Shown in pieces: positions 50,911 through 62,094 of a stretch of 64,000 nt of DNA (position 1 is its first letter; each line of letters starts with the position of its first letter). This stretch comes from Tubulanus polymorphus (Eukaryota; Nemertea; Palaeonemertea; Tubulaniformes; Tubulanidae), in assembly GCF_964204645.1 (NCBI RefSeq), contig NC_134027.1:19518485-19582484 (forward strand), read 5' to 3'. A program made the translations under genes and the position numbers. The notes beneath the pieces were generated by a model. That model worked only from the letters and a program-made list of their open reading frames with translations. It was not told the DNA's origin and did not search any database.

Positions 50911-51480
50911 TTCCCGTTTAGGATTAGATAAGAGCCAAATTGGCTTATAAACATCGTTAAAACCACGCTTCAATAGTTCCCGCCGCCTTACATTCGTCTC
51001 ATAGCTGCCTTGTGCAAATTAACTCAAGGAGTGGTACAACGTCATACCTAATGTGTTTTTATCCAAAGGGTCTGAGCCTGATAAAAGATCCATTACTCGA
51101 GTAACCGCAGTTATACCACTTAGGTTATAATTCTGGATTGTTTTGACGCTTTAAATCGAAAGCAGCTGACTCTTTGCTTAACTTGGACCAAATTGGTTGA
51201 TTTACTTTTTGGTGACAGCCAAACTATATCAGGCCAAGCATATTGCCTTACAGATTTCTCTAATTTCTCAAATAAATCCTTCTGAATATCTGAATTTTCT
51301 CCACTAAACCCCGATGTGGTTTCTCCGTCATAAGGAAGTAAACATCAACGCTTAGTTTCATACGCTTCGACAGATTTATTTTCTTCATAAATCAGCATTA
51401 AACGAAGGTTTAAAACAATTAGCTCATCGCCATTTCTTTCTTCAAACCACGCTACCCTTTAATTCCGTTTTTTCTAGTCT
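50911..51480 (-). pseudogene. DIRS-like retroelement, gag part
   Basis: Minus-strand coding remnant preceding 5312-5880. Readable pieces are DIQKDLFEKLEKSVRQYAWP (about 51280), a VMDLLSGSDPLDKNTLGMTLYHSLS region (about 51090) and RRRELLKRGFNDVYKPI (about 50970). Together with the GDPLDDELRDIERSS segment across the insertion this forms one gag-like frame. Several stops and frame changes. Confidence 0.6.
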
Positions 51481-51873
51481 TCCCCCCAGAGGGCAGCACA
51501 TCCTAGCTAAAATTGTTGCCAACATACCCTCCTCCTTAAGGGAACCTACCCCTTAACGAAATTACAATACAGGCACAATTTTCGATAGCCCATTTGAAAA
51601 TTGCAAAATTGATTAACCAACAATAATCTATGAAAAATTAACACAAAATTTAACTAGAGATAAACACTAGAGGCTTATGGCCTTAATAAAACCCCATCTA
51701 AGATACATGCCAAATAAAACAAAAACAAAATCATCAACATACGTAGCTTACAGTATCCAACATCTCATACATCATAATTAAGTATTAAATGCTTCAAATA
51801 ATCATAAGGATTATTAGCACAACTGCAGTTTAACAAATACAGCCAACTGAAAACATTTTAAAGTTTACACTTC
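51481..51873. other. 3' noncoding region after a BEL pol gene
   Basis: No gene seen. On the minus strand a purine-rich AAGGAGGAGGGTA lies at about 51537-51525 followed by TGTTGGCAAC, which could be a polypurine tract and LTR start, but no second LTR copy is in the window to confirm it. Confidence 0.4.
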
Positions 51874-53981
51874 TTAATCGTCACACTCTAGGGAAACCAG
51901 CTTATCGATAGGACGAGTTATAACGCGATTGCCCTTAGTTTTGACTAAAACGCTTCGAACTAGACCATCATTTCCTGGGAAGACCTGCATAACGCGCCCC
52001 AACGGCCAGAAATTCCTAGGAGTGGCATGATCGGCCACTAGGACTATGTCGCCTATACGCAAATTCCGTTTCGCATCGAACCCTTTATACCGGGCTTGCG
52101 CACGTAAAAGACTGGATTCTTTCACTTGATGATCCTTCGTCAGATCTCGCACGTCTCGAGAAAAGCTCTCGCTCTGAACGCTTTTCAGAATCAACGTTTC
52201 GGCATTCCTAAGCTCAGCCACGGTAATGTGCTTAGGTTTCGTACATGTAGTAGCATTTCGATCCAAACCTCGTCTACGGCTGATGACAGCTTCTTTGAGC
52301 GACTTAACGAACCTTTCGACCCAAGCAACGACGACTTTAACTTTATACCAGGTCGAGAATTTGTTTACGACTTCCATTATAACCGACGGAGTCGCACGTT
52401 GCTCGGCAATCTGTCCGAACGATTTAAGCCCAGAATTTTTCAGCTCGGGATCGTCGACCAAAAACGCGAGATCCGGAGATACGTTCGGCCATTTCGGCTT
52501 TTATCCTTTCGAAGAAACTCCGGTCCAAATAACCAATTCGACGTGCAGGTCATCTGGTGAGCAGGAAACCCCCTGGAAACGTCATAAGCAGGGTTAGACT
52601 TGCCATCGATAAATTGCCACTGCGATGGACTCGACGCGTCGTGGATTACCGCCAACTTATTAGAAACGAATGTCTTGAATCTTTTATCGCGATTCCTGAT
52701 ATATTTAATGACGGTAGTAAAAACGGAATCATCGACCGGTAATTCTAAATCATTCTTTATCGCTTTATCGATATTCACGGACACCACGGCAGCAGACAAT
52801 TCGAGTCTGGGTATCGATACAGTTTTCAATGGAGCCAGTCACGATTTACAAGTCATGAGCGCAGTGTGTATTTCGCCGAGTTCATTTTCGACCCTCATAT
52901 AGGACACCGTGCCGTAACCAACTTCGGACGCATCGGAAAAATGATGAAGTTGTGTATTCACTACACGACCGAAACCAGGCGGAAATAAACAACGCGGTAT
53001 CTTTATTTCCTCGAGCAACGAAATATCCTCCAACCACGCGTTCCATTTATCTACATAGACGAGTGGGATAGGGTCATCCCAATTGAGCCCTAGCTTACAC
53101 AGCTCTTGGCCAATAATCTTTCCGGGAAGCATTATCGGCGCCACGAAACCAAGAGGATCGTATATCGAGCGAGTCACCGACAGCAGACCGCGGCGAGTTA
53201 ACGGGCGAGGTTTCAGTTTGACTTTAAACGTGAAAACATCATTCTCCATATCCCATAAACATCCAAGCGCTCGCTCGCTGGGCAGATCATTTGAGCCTAG
53301 CTCTCTGAGACTAGCTGCTCTCTCCTCGGGTGGAATAGCCTCAAGTAACGCTCTGGAATTCGACGCAAATTTCGTGAGATTAAACCTGCCCTTTCGTAAT
53401 AGAGTCTTTACGTTTTTCGCAGTTCTTATTGTGTCGTGTTCATCGTCTAATGATTTCAAGCAATCGTCGACGTAGAAGTCTTTCCTCACGGTATCAAACG
53501 TTGTCGTGTCAAAATCATCTTTATTGTCTTCGGCCGTTTTTTTTAACGCGTAATTACATACACATGGAGAAGAGATCGCACCGAAAATATGCACGTTCAT
53601 GCGATACGGGACGGGTTCAATAGCCAGGTCTCCATCTTGCCACCGCAAGAACCTCATGGCGTCACGATCCCTGCTCGGCACTCTGACTTGGTGAAACATA
53701 TTTTCAATGTCAGCCATAAATGCAAATCGGCCTTGACGGAAACGCATCAGGACCCCCACCAAAGCGTTGGTGAGGTCAGGACCCTGGATAAAGCACATCA
53801 TTCAGTGACACATCCCTGTACTTAGCGGAACAATCATACACCACACGCAGTTTCCCAGGTTTCTGCGGATGGAAAACTGGATGATGCGGTAAGTACCAGA
53901 TCGTCGAATCTGGAGATTCATCACTTAAACGATTCGGAACGACTTCGGCGAAACTACGTTCGACTAATTTATTAATATAGT
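51874..53981 (-). pseudogene. BEL/Pao pol copy lacking the integrase core, cut by Polinton C
   Basis: Different BEL family from 14723-21232. From 53981 down: WYLPHHPVFHPQKPGKLRVV, a frame break near 53795, an open RT block 53801-52839 with HIFGAISSPCVCNYALKK and YVDDCLK, RNase H HHFSDASEVGYGT, a TGA at about 52842, then SIPRLELSAAV to WLFGPEFLR and a frame break near 52450. In 52461-51874 the linker (ITVAELRNAE) passes straight into the DUF5641-like tail (IGDIVLVADHATPRNFWPLGR). The HHCC and DDE integrase domains are gone. The 5' half was displaced by Polinton C at 53982. Confidence 0.85.
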
Positions 53982-54384
53982 AGTAATAGGGAATATCTTG
54001 TTTCAGATCAAAGGTCGAACGGTCGAGTTCATTAAAAACAAAACGTTAAAAGTAATTTAAAACTATAATATATTTTCATAACCGTGTGCATTTTATATTA
54101 AAACTAAATATTTATTCTAAGATATCAATAATTTAAAAAGCATATTGTATTAAATCAATTGGTCGCTCCACTTCGCTACCGCTCCGCTCCGCGACCAATT
54201 GATTTATTTACAATACACACATTCATATAATCAAATATATTCAAATAATAATAATAATTCTATTATTCAACTGAAATACACACGGTTATGAAAATATATT
54301 ATAGTTTTAAATTACTTTTAATATTTGTTATTAATGAACTCGACCATTCAACCTTTGACCTGAAACAACATATTCCCTATTACT
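53982..54384. repeat. Terminal palindrome of Polinton C
   Basis: 403 bp, the same plan as 22943-23328: AGTAATAGGG at the outer edge, CCCTATTACT at the inner edge, and a central stem 54149-54166 with its complement from 54191. The arms differ from A at many positions, and the stem is one base pair shorter at its base, but the 24 nt loop at 54167-54190 is identical. Confidence 0.9.
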
Positions 54385-54463
54385 CTTAAAATATTCATAT
54401 ATATGAATAAAATATAAATGAATAACTTCTAAAATCAATTTTAATAAAAAATTTAGTATTAAA

Positions 54464-54715
54464 ATGGAAGCAAATAAGTACTACTGCCCAACATGTAATA
54501 TCAATATAGATAAATCCAAAAAAGCAAGACACAATAAAACTAAAACACATTTAGAGAATAAATTGAAACTAGAATATTTACAGTTATATTCAGAACAGTT
54601 AACAAAGGCAAAGAAATTTATTGAATTATGGAATAATGATCCAAATAATGAACAATACGTTGAGGAATTTGATATCAAGGATCCGATGTTTATACTAGAA
54701 CATGATTCTATTTGA
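54464..54715 (+). CDS. Finger-plus-HNH-tail frame carried by the terminal repeat
   Basis: 83 residues, open. The first 35 or so residues are the PolB N-terminal finger (YYCPTCNINIDKSKKARH), present because the PolB 5' end lies inside the terminal repeat. The rest (LYSEQLTKAKKFIELWNNDP then EEFDIKDP) matches the C-terminal tail of the HNH protein. It is a fusion made at the repeat boundary. A has a decayed version at 40640-40809. Whether it is expressed is unknown, but it keeps a PolB-type start context. Confidence 0.6.
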   Translation: MEANKYYCPTCNINIDKSKKARHNKTKTHLENKLKLEYLQLYSEQLTKAKKFIELWNNDPNNEQYVEEFDIKDPMFILEHDSI

Positions 54716-54819
54716 ACCTATATACATTCCATGTACAGAGCTATGGAATAAATCTATAAATTCACAGCTGTTACAGCCGTTACTATGACGCCGAGACATT
54801 ATGACTCATAATATTACAA

Positions 54820-54965
54820 ACGTGCAGAGAAAATTCTAGAAAGGTGTGCTGGAACTCTGAATAGAGATGACATGTCATAATCAGAAACGTGTAGAATATT
54901 CTAGAAAGGCGCGCCGGAACCAGATGATGTGGCATAATCAACGGCGTGTTCATTCTAGAAATCGC
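54820..54965. promoter_or_regulatory. Heat-shock-element-like cluster, Polinton C
   Basis: Three units: TTCTAGAA at 54834-54841, GAATATTCTAGAA at 54894-54906 (exact GAAnnTTCnnGAA) and TTCTAGAA at 54953-54960, with GACATGTCATAATC and GATGTGGCATAATC between them. Inverse counterpart of 40209-40300 in A, with one more unit. Confidence 0.55.
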
Positions 54966-55554
54966 CCCGGAAATGAACAGACGCTGTAACATTGTGCTCA
55001 GGATATTCTATCCCTCGAAACGAAATTAGGAGTTTATAGTTTACAATTATAAATCTAAATGTAAGTACTGTTTTTTGTAGTTATTAGGGCTATTAAATAT
55101 GAAACCTTTATATATATTTAAGTGTATTTAGTATATCTTTTAGATAGCTAGAGTTGCCGCTAATATCTTTTAGATTAATAAAACGCCATACGCATCAAGA
55201 AGTGATAGAGAAACTCAAGATACTCTTTCTGACTGAGGAATCAACAGCAATGGGGATATCGAACCAATAGAAATTAGCACAAGAAACACAAGAATCGCCA
55301 AAAGATCGACGAAGAAACTATATAAGAATTTCAAAAACATTAAGACTCCAATGATTAAGTTTAACATTTGTTGTTGTTGTTAAATATTTACCAGCAATTG
55401 AAAAAATGTTTTTAATTATAGATTTTATATATAGAAATCAAATGATGTATTGGAAGAAACGGCCGAACAACTTGTATAATGTATTGTGTAAATCTGTTTG
55501 GTGAATTTTTATGTTCGGTCGTTTCTATTCAGAATGAATATATAATTAGGATTA
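54966..55554. other. Noncoding block in Polinton C
   Basis: No gene. Matches A 39700-40190 in inverse orientation with small indels, including the ATATCTTTTAGAT steps at about 55133-55175 and the AATTGCTGGTAAATATTTAA block at about 55380-55400. A short decayed frame is seen in both copies but has stops in each. Confidence 0.5.
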
Positions 55555-55955
55555 GCGCATGCGCATTAAGCAAAAGCGCGCATGAATGCGCGGTTTGCCT
55601 AATGCGAACACGTTTAGATGTTTCATGTCGGTCGTTTCTATTTACATAATTATATATTCATTATGTAAATATAATTATGATTAACGCATGCGCATTGATC
55701 AAAAACGCTCCTATAAGAGCGGTTTTGCCTAGTGCACATGCGTTTGAATTTTCTATGTTCAGTTGTTTCTATTTTACAGAATGAATATATAATTATGATT
55801 AGCGCATGCGCATTGATCAAAAACGCTCCTATAAGAGAAGTTTGCCCAGTGGTATTATTTAGATATTTCATGTCGGTTGTTTCTATTATGATTAACGCAT
55901 GCGCATTAAGCAAAAGCGCGCATGAATGCGCGGTTTGCTCAGTGGTATGATTTAG
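55555..55955. repeat. Hairpin array, Polinton C
   Basis: Four units about 110-130 bp apart (near 55560, 55690, 55805 and 55895). Each has GCGCATTAAGCAAAA or GCGCATTGATCAAAA, a variable inner stem (GCGCGC/GCGCG or CGCTCCTATAAGAGCG) and TTTGCC/TTGCTC with a TAATGCG-like outer arm, plus a GTTTCTATT spacer. The third unit has lost its 3' stem (AAGAGAAG). Counterpart of 39340-39660. Confidence 0.82.
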
Positions 55956-56076
55956 ATATCAAGGAATCGAAACAACTTATCAAAAGCAGCGAGGAATGAA
56001 AAAGGATGACGTTGGTCGAAGAAATGGAAGAGGATTCTAAAATATTAACCAATTTAGTAAAAAATACGTATAATAA

Positions 56077-56755
56077 ATGGAACCAGAACAACCACAAATT
56101 ATCAATATTACAAATGACGCTGGTGTTATAAATATATATTACAAGAAGTGTTCTAAATGTGAATTAGATAAATTAGCTTTAACAGAATTTAGTAAGCGTA
56201 AGATTAGCAAAGATGGTTTTCAATATTGCTGTAAAACTTGTTTTAAACTATATACCAAACAATACCGAGAAGATAATATAGAACATTATAATTATTATAT
56301 GGCAGAATATATGAGAGAAAGATATCAAACAGATCTTAATTTTAGATTGAAACAATGCTTAAGATCTAGATTAACACAATTATTCAACAAAGAAACACAT
56401 TCAGAAACACTATCTAATTTATTGGGTTGTTCAGATGAATTTCTCAAATCATGGATTATATTTCAATTCGATGATAAAATGAATATAGATAATTATGGGG
56501 ATTATTACCATATTGATCACGTGTTACCAATATCGAAATTTAACATGAATGATGAATACAATAAAAAAACTTATTTGGGGTTGGAAAAATTTAAGACCTC
56601 TTGAAAAGAAGGAAAACATAATTAAATCTAATAAACTAGATTTACAGTTATATTTAGAACAGTTAACAAAGGCAAAGAAATTGATTGATCAATGGAACAA
56701 TGATCCAAATAATGAACAATACGTTGAGGAATTTGATATCAAGGATCCGAAATGA
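56077..56755 (+). pseudogene. HNH endonuclease (Polinton C), frameshifted
   Basis: Homologue of 38530-39204. Open from 56077 through YHIDHVLPISKF; an extra A in the A-run at about 56562-56568 then shifts the frame inside the HNH core. The remainder (IWGWKNLRPLEKKEN to EEFDIKDPK) continues in the other frame to 56755. One extra residue (LDKLALTEF) near the N-terminus differs from A. Confidence 0.85.
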
Positions 56756-57056
56756 CTTATCTGGACAGTTATAATTACTGCTCCTAATAGATAAACAAAA
56801 GTAGTGAGATATCAAATAGAATTCAAATAAAATATATTAAAAAAACAATAACTTCAACTAGCCATTATTTCTATTTTAATTTTTAATATTTTCTTTTCAA
56901 AAGAGAATACTTTATATCACAAATAAAAAATACTAAAAAAACAATAACTAATACTAAAATTCTTTACTTTTAACTAAGCTAGTATTAATCGAAAGAGATA
57001 CTGGTATCATTTTATAATACTTATAATATTTTTCTTATTAAATTTCTCTAATATAA
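56756..57056. other. Intergenic spacer, Polinton C
   Basis: About 300 AT-rich bases without a gene; counterpart of 38227-38529 in A with several indels. Confidence 0.5.
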
Positions 57057-57692
57057 ATGTCAAAGAAATCTAATAAGAATAGTATTGATATTGAAAAAAC
57101 ATTAGATGATTTGGGCATAAGTGATAATAAGGATCCAGTTGTTTCTAATTCTATTCAAGTTAATAACAATATTGATTATGAATACTATTTATATTGTAAA
57201 CACCATCTTGAACTATTGATTGCTAGCGGAAAGTGTAGAGAGTTTTTAACTAAGACTATTACTTTTCAAGAATTAGATGTTATGAAACCAGATAAAGTAA
57301 TAAAATATTTTAAGATTTATGAAGAAGCTAGATTAACTAGAATAAATGATTCTATTTCAGATGGTATTGTCAAATGTTATTCAAAATTATGTAACCAGTT
57401 AATACCAATTAAATTATGTAACCAGTTAATACCAATTAATGATGAAAATAAATTATATAGTGATTTGAAAAATGACTACTTAGTTATGACTGAATTACAA
57501 AAATGGGTTGGATATGCTTCATTCCAATTAGGATCGGTTATGACATTAATCTCTACTGGTGTCATAACATTTTCGAATATCAAGCCTATGGAATATAAAT
57601 CAGGTAAGAACGAAACAGATGGCGCTGTACTACAACCAAACGTCGAAACAGAAAATGAATCAGAACAAAAATTAACTAAAATAAATGAGTGA
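57057..57692 (+). CDS. 200-type Polinton protein (Polinton C) with internal duplication
   Basis: 211 residues, open. Same layout as 37624-38226. An in-frame tandem duplication at about 57390-57440 repeats LCNQLIPI, accounting for most of the extra length. The hydrophobic GYASFQLGSVMTLISTGVITF stretch is kept. Its last codons overlap the start of the 114-type gene, as in A. Confidence 0.75.
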   Translation: MSKKSNKNSIDIEKTLDDLGISDNKDPVVSNSIQVNNNIDYEYYLYCKHHLELLIASGKCREFLTKTITFQELDVMKPDKVIKYFKIYEEARLTRINDSISDGIVKCYSKLCNQLIPIKLCNQLIPINDENKLYSDLKNDYLVMTELQKWVGYASFQLGSVMTLISTGVITFSNIKPMEYKSGKNETDGAVLQPNVETENESEQKLTKINE

Positions 57693-58035
57693 TGATGTTA
57701 AGAAAAAGGCTAGATCCGAGAAACAAATTAAATGGGCAAGAGAATTAGGTAAAAGATCTTCAGAATTAAAAAAAAGCTAAGAAAAAGAAATTAACTGATA
57801 TAAATGAATCACAGACTTTATCTGATAATGATTCAAATAATAATCCATCTGATTCTTCTAATGCTGGAAGTAATTATAAATTATATATTACAATTGGATC
57901 GGTGTAATATATAAATCAAAATTCAAATCTGATTATAACAATAATGATTCCGATGATAATAAACCTATTATACCAGAAAATAAGTCAAATCATAAAACCA
58001 TTGAAACTAATTCTAAATTATTATTAATGGATTAA
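57685..58035 (+). pseudogene. 114-type small TM protein (Polinton C), broken
   Basis: Starts at 57685 and reads KARSEKQIKWARELGKRSS; an extra A at about 57770-57777 then shifts the frame, and a deletion near 57900 removes most of the membrane segment. The original stop is at 58033-58035, just before the integrase ATG. Confidence 0.78.
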
Positions 58036-58041
58036 AATAAG

Positions 58042-59127
58042 ATGAAAAAAGAACAATATTTAAGAGAGTTATATTATAACCCAGAGAGTGAAGTATCATA
58101 TTCTAACGTTTTAGAATTATGGAATAAAATTAAATCTGATAATGGTGGTATAAAATATAGTGAATTGAAATCATGGTTACAAAATCAACCAACATATCAA
58201 ATCCACAAGAAAATGGATAAAACTTATTTAACAAGAAAAGTTATGGTTTCATATATCGATCAACAATGGCAAGCAGATTTAATTGACATGAAGAACTTAG
58301 AAGAATACAACAAAGGATATTTCTGGATACTGAATGTTATAGACATATTCAGTAGATACGCATTGTCAATTCCAATCAAAAATAAAACTGGTATAGAAGT
58401 GACAAATGCTTTTAAATCTATATTTAAAGAAGCTATTCCAGATAAGATACAATTTGATGAAGGTAAGGAATTTTATAACAAACATTTCAAAAAACTATTA
58501 TCTGATAACGATGTAGATTATTTTTCAACACTCTCAGATAAAAAAGCATCTATTATAGAAAGGTTTAATAAAACATTGAAAACTAGAATGTGGAAATATT
58601 TTACTGCTAATGAAACATATATTTATATCGATGTGTTAGATGATTTGGTGAAAGGTTATAATAATTCTAAACATAGTTCTATAAATATGAAACCTATACA
58701 AGCTAGAAAAGAAGATAATTCAGAAATAGTTTGGAATATTTTATATGGAGCGTTTGTTACACATGATTTCGGAGAACCAAAATTTAAAATTGGACAACAC
58801 GTAAGAATATCTAAATATAGAAAAACATTTTATAAAGGTTATACCCCTAATTTTACAGAAGAAATATTCAAGATTAAAAAGATAATATTAACTAAACCAT
58901 TTGTTTATAAATTAGAAGATATAAAAGATGAAGAAATATTAGGTTATTTCTATGAACAAGAATTATCACTTGTACCAAATCCAGATGAAATAGAATACAA
59001 AATAGAAAAAGTATTGAAAACAAAAACTCTTGAAGGAAGAAAGTATTCTTTGGTTAAATATAAAGGATACGATGATAAATTTAATGAATGGATTTTATCT
59101 AGTAAAATTAAAAGAATAAATGAATAA
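58042..59127 (+). CDS. Integrase with chromodomain (Polinton C)
   Basis: 361 residues, intact. All landmarks of 36195-37283 are kept: QADLIDM, IQFDEGKEF, IIERFNKTLKTRMW and the C-terminal chromodomain (YKIEKVLKTKT; KGYDDKFNEW). Few substitutions separate it from A (for example YALSIP for YAWSIP and HDLEDIKDEE-type changes near 293). Overlaps the ATPase start by 8 bases. Confidence 0.94.
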   Translation: MKKEQYLRELYYNPESEVSYSNVLELWNKIKSDNGGIKYSELKSWLQNQPTYQIHKKMDKTYLTRKVMVSYIDQQWQADLIDMKNLEEYNKGYFWILNVIDIFSRYALSIPIKNKTGIEVTNAFKSIFKEAIPDKIQFDEGKEFYNKHFKKLLSDNDVDYFSTLSDKKASIIERFNKTLKTRMWKYFTANETYIYIDVLDDLVKGYNNSKHSSINMKPIQARKEDNSEIVWNILYGAFVTHDFGEPKFKIGQHVRISKYRKTFYKGYTPNFTEEIFKIKKIILTKPFVYKLEDIKDEEILGYFYEQELSLVPNPDEIEYKIEKVLKTKTLEGRKYSLVKYKGYDDKFNEWILSSKIKRINE

Positions 59128-59731
59128 AGATTTATTGATATTTGAACCGCATAATATGTTAGTTACTGGTGTAACAAACTGTGGTAAAACACATTTCATA
59201 TTAGACTTGTTAGAAACTATTTATAAAAATCATTTTGATAATATAATATTATTTTGTCCTACTTATGAAATGAATAAAACATATAATAGAGATATAGTTA
59301 AGATAAAAAAGTTTATTATATTAGATCCTAAAACAGTAAAAGAAAATTTAGATAATTGTATAAAAATAGCAATTGATACTTATAAAGGATCAAATACATT
59401 ATTCATTATAGATGATTGCGCAAATTTACATGATTCAAAAGTTAGAGAAAGTGAGTTATGTTATCTAGCTTTCTCTGGAAGACATTTCGGGATAACAACA
59501 TGGGTTTTAAATCAAAAATATAATTCAATTGTTAAAGACTTTAGGGAGAATATAAGATTTCTAGTTTTATTTTATAACAAAGATAGAAAATCTATGCAAC
59601 AATCATTAGAAGAAAATCAAATTATACCTACTGAATTACATGATGAATATATGAATAAATTAAAGAATAATAAAGGTTCAAAATTATTACTGAGACTACA
59701 ATTTCCCTATGAATATAAATTTATAAAATAA
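59120..59731 (+). CDS. Packaging ATPase (Polinton C)
   Basis: 203 residues, intact and nearly identical to 35591-36202, including GVTNCGKTH and LFIIDDCANLHDSK. High conservation beside decayed neighbours suggests either recent insertion or chance survival; synonymous and non-synonymous counts would separate these. Confidence 0.92.
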   Translation: MNKDLLIFEPHNMLVTGVTNCGKTHFILDLLETIYKNHFDNIILFCPTYEMNKTYNRDIVKIKKFIILDPKTVKENLDNCIKIAIDTYKGSNTLFIIDDCANLHDSKVRESELCYLAFSGRHFGITTWVLNQKYNSIVKDFRENIRFLVLFYNKDRKSMQQSLEENQIIPTELHDEYMNKLKNNKGSKLLLRLQFPYEYKFIK

Positions 59732-59744
59732 CTATTTATATATC

Positions 59745-59850
59745 TATGTATTAGATACCCTATTAGATACCCTAATACCTGATACCCCATTAGATACCCT
59801 AATACCTGATACCCTAATACCTGATACCCTATTAGATACCTTAAATACTT
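59745..59850. repeat. Convergent-junction minisatellite, Polinton C
   Basis: Units TACCCTAATACCTGA and TAGATACCCTAT, the inverse of those at 35491-35580, in a different number and order. Located between the ATPase stop and the zinc-finger gene stop. Confidence 0.85.
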
Positions 59851-59899
59851 AAAACCCCCTTTTTTATTTACTATTATTTTATACAATTTTCAACTTTCA

Positions 59900-60795
59900 T
59901 TACTTTTTGAGTGTTAGATAATTACTTTCTGAATCACTTTCATCATTACTCTCCAATTCACTATCATACCCCATCAATTTTTTCAAATTCTCTACCGAAT
60001 TTTCTTCTTCAAATTCTTTATTATTTTTATACTTATTTTTCACCTTTTTTACCGAATCATCAATAGTTGTTTCATTGTTATGCTTATTCATCCAATCAAA
60101 TTTATCATTATTTTCTACTTTATGTTTCATAGAATCTTTATTAGTGTTTGCTCCTAATATTTCATTTACAGTGTTTGATCCTAATATTTCATTAGCATCG
60201 GTTAAATCTAATTCATCTTTATTAGGTGTTGCTAATAAAAAATCTTCATATAATTCTTTACCATTTACTTTTTTATTTGAAACAAATTTTGTATCATATC
60301 TAAATGGGTGTTCTATAAATTCTCTTCAACCAACACGTTCTATAACATTAGTAATATGTGAATTTGTATTCATATGTTTATTCCAATTTGATGGAGCGTT
60401 TGAAAATTCACCTTTACAATAATCACAATAATTTCTATTTTTACTAACATTTAATATCATTGCATTATTATATGTAGTAGGTATTACATTATTAGATGTA
60501 GTAGGTATTACATTATTAGATGTAGTAGGTATTACATTATTAGATGTAGTAGGTATTACTGTAGTAGGTATTACATTATTAGATGTAGTAGGTATTACAT
60601 TATTATCAATTACATTACTTAAATTATCAACAACTTCACTTTTATTATTATCGATTTCTATTAGTTTAGTTTTATAAATTTTGAAAATAGGATCAAATAT
60701 CAAAGCTATATTACAAGGTATTACATAATATAAACCATCATTATTTTCATGTGTATCGATTATGGAATATGTTTATATACTTTACCTCCTTCCAT
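59900..60795 (-). pseudogene. Zinc-finger/VIPT-repeat protein (Polinton C), broken
   Basis: Homologue of 34485-35432. The start at 60795 is in TATAAATGG. Frame breaks at about 60760 and 60328 split it. The finger (YCDYCKGEFSNAPSNWNKHM) and a VIPTTSNN repeat array (60465-60605) are readable in 60703-60326. The C-terminal part is shortened and diverged. Confidence 0.8.
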
Positions 60796-60827
60796 TTATA
60801 TAATATATTTTTATTAAAGTTAAAATT

Positions 60828-62074
60828 TTAATACATAACACTATCTAATTGTGAATTTACAATATTTAATTGCGCGTCAGATATAATATAAATGTGCATT
60901 TTGAAATTTAGACTTCCTTTTTTCTATGTCATGAATAATTGTATTCCATCTTTAGTGTTTTGTAGTTTTTTTCCAGAACCATGTAATGAATTATCCTCTG
61001 TTGTTCTAAAATCTAACCATAATGCATATCTATTGCCGGTATAATAATCAATTTGATTAATATTACAATTTTCAGATGATTTCACTTTTTCATTCATAAA
61101 ATGTTTTCTATTTCTGGCCATTGATCAATCATTCTCATTCCTTGACAAAATATTTTATTTGCTATTCCTTCGATAGTTATTTCTACTTTTGTTATTTCAG
61201 GATTATAATACTTATCAACCTGTATTGCACCATTAGAATATGTTGCAATTGTAAAAAATATTAATATACCTTTAATAGATCTTCTTGGGAAGTTAATATT
61301 CTCATTAACAATTTCATCATTTGCATTAATATTTACAGTTTTAAATTTATCAATATAATCATATAATAATGAAAATCCTTGATTGTATTGAGTTTGAATT
61401 GTGTTAGCAATATTTTCATCAGTTACTGTATCATATTCTAAACATATATTCGATAATTTATAACTCATATCTTTAACAACGCTAGATAATACAATTTCAT
61501 TTACAGAAGCAAATGTTATCTCAAATATAATATCTTCTTGAATTGCGTATTTATATAAAGGTGCATTGTTATTTATCAATTCAAAGTCTAATGGAATTTT
61601 ATATTTGCTTCCATAAATCTTTTTTATCAAATTATCTGCGGTACGAGTTACTATTGCGTCATTAGCTCCTGATCTTAATTTATTATGGTTTTCCGATTGG
61701 ATGCCTTGAAATATCATATTATTTCTATTTTCTTTTGTTAACTATAAATCTTTATAATGCATAAATAAATTATAATCATCTAATGAGATAACTGTTTCTG
61801 GACCAATTTTTATAGTTAATTTTTTAATCAAATATCTCCCAACATTATCAACAACATAATTATTATCATGACCAGTTACTTTTATATCGGCAGATAAATA
61901 AATACTATTTGGAACATAAAAAGTATTTTGTGTTAATCGAGGAATTCTAACGTATAAAGTTTCATCGGGATTAATAATTGAAGGATTATGAGTAATTATA
62001 TGATGTGATCTTTCTGCTTTAATAGCATTAGATATTCTAGAAATCTTAGAAGGACTTATATAACTCCCACTCAT
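60828..62074 (-). pseudogene. Major capsid protein (Polinton C), broken
   Basis: Homologue of 33203-34452. The start at 62074 is in AAATAAATGAG. TAG at 61742-61744 replaces a Trp codon. The frame then continues 61739-61100 with the SNICLEYD and RRSIKGILIFF blocks; a base is lost near 61108 and the C-terminus is readable in another frame to about 60924. The last codons end at 60828. Confidence 0.87.
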
Positions 62075-62094
62075 TTATTTAACAAAAAAATTAA

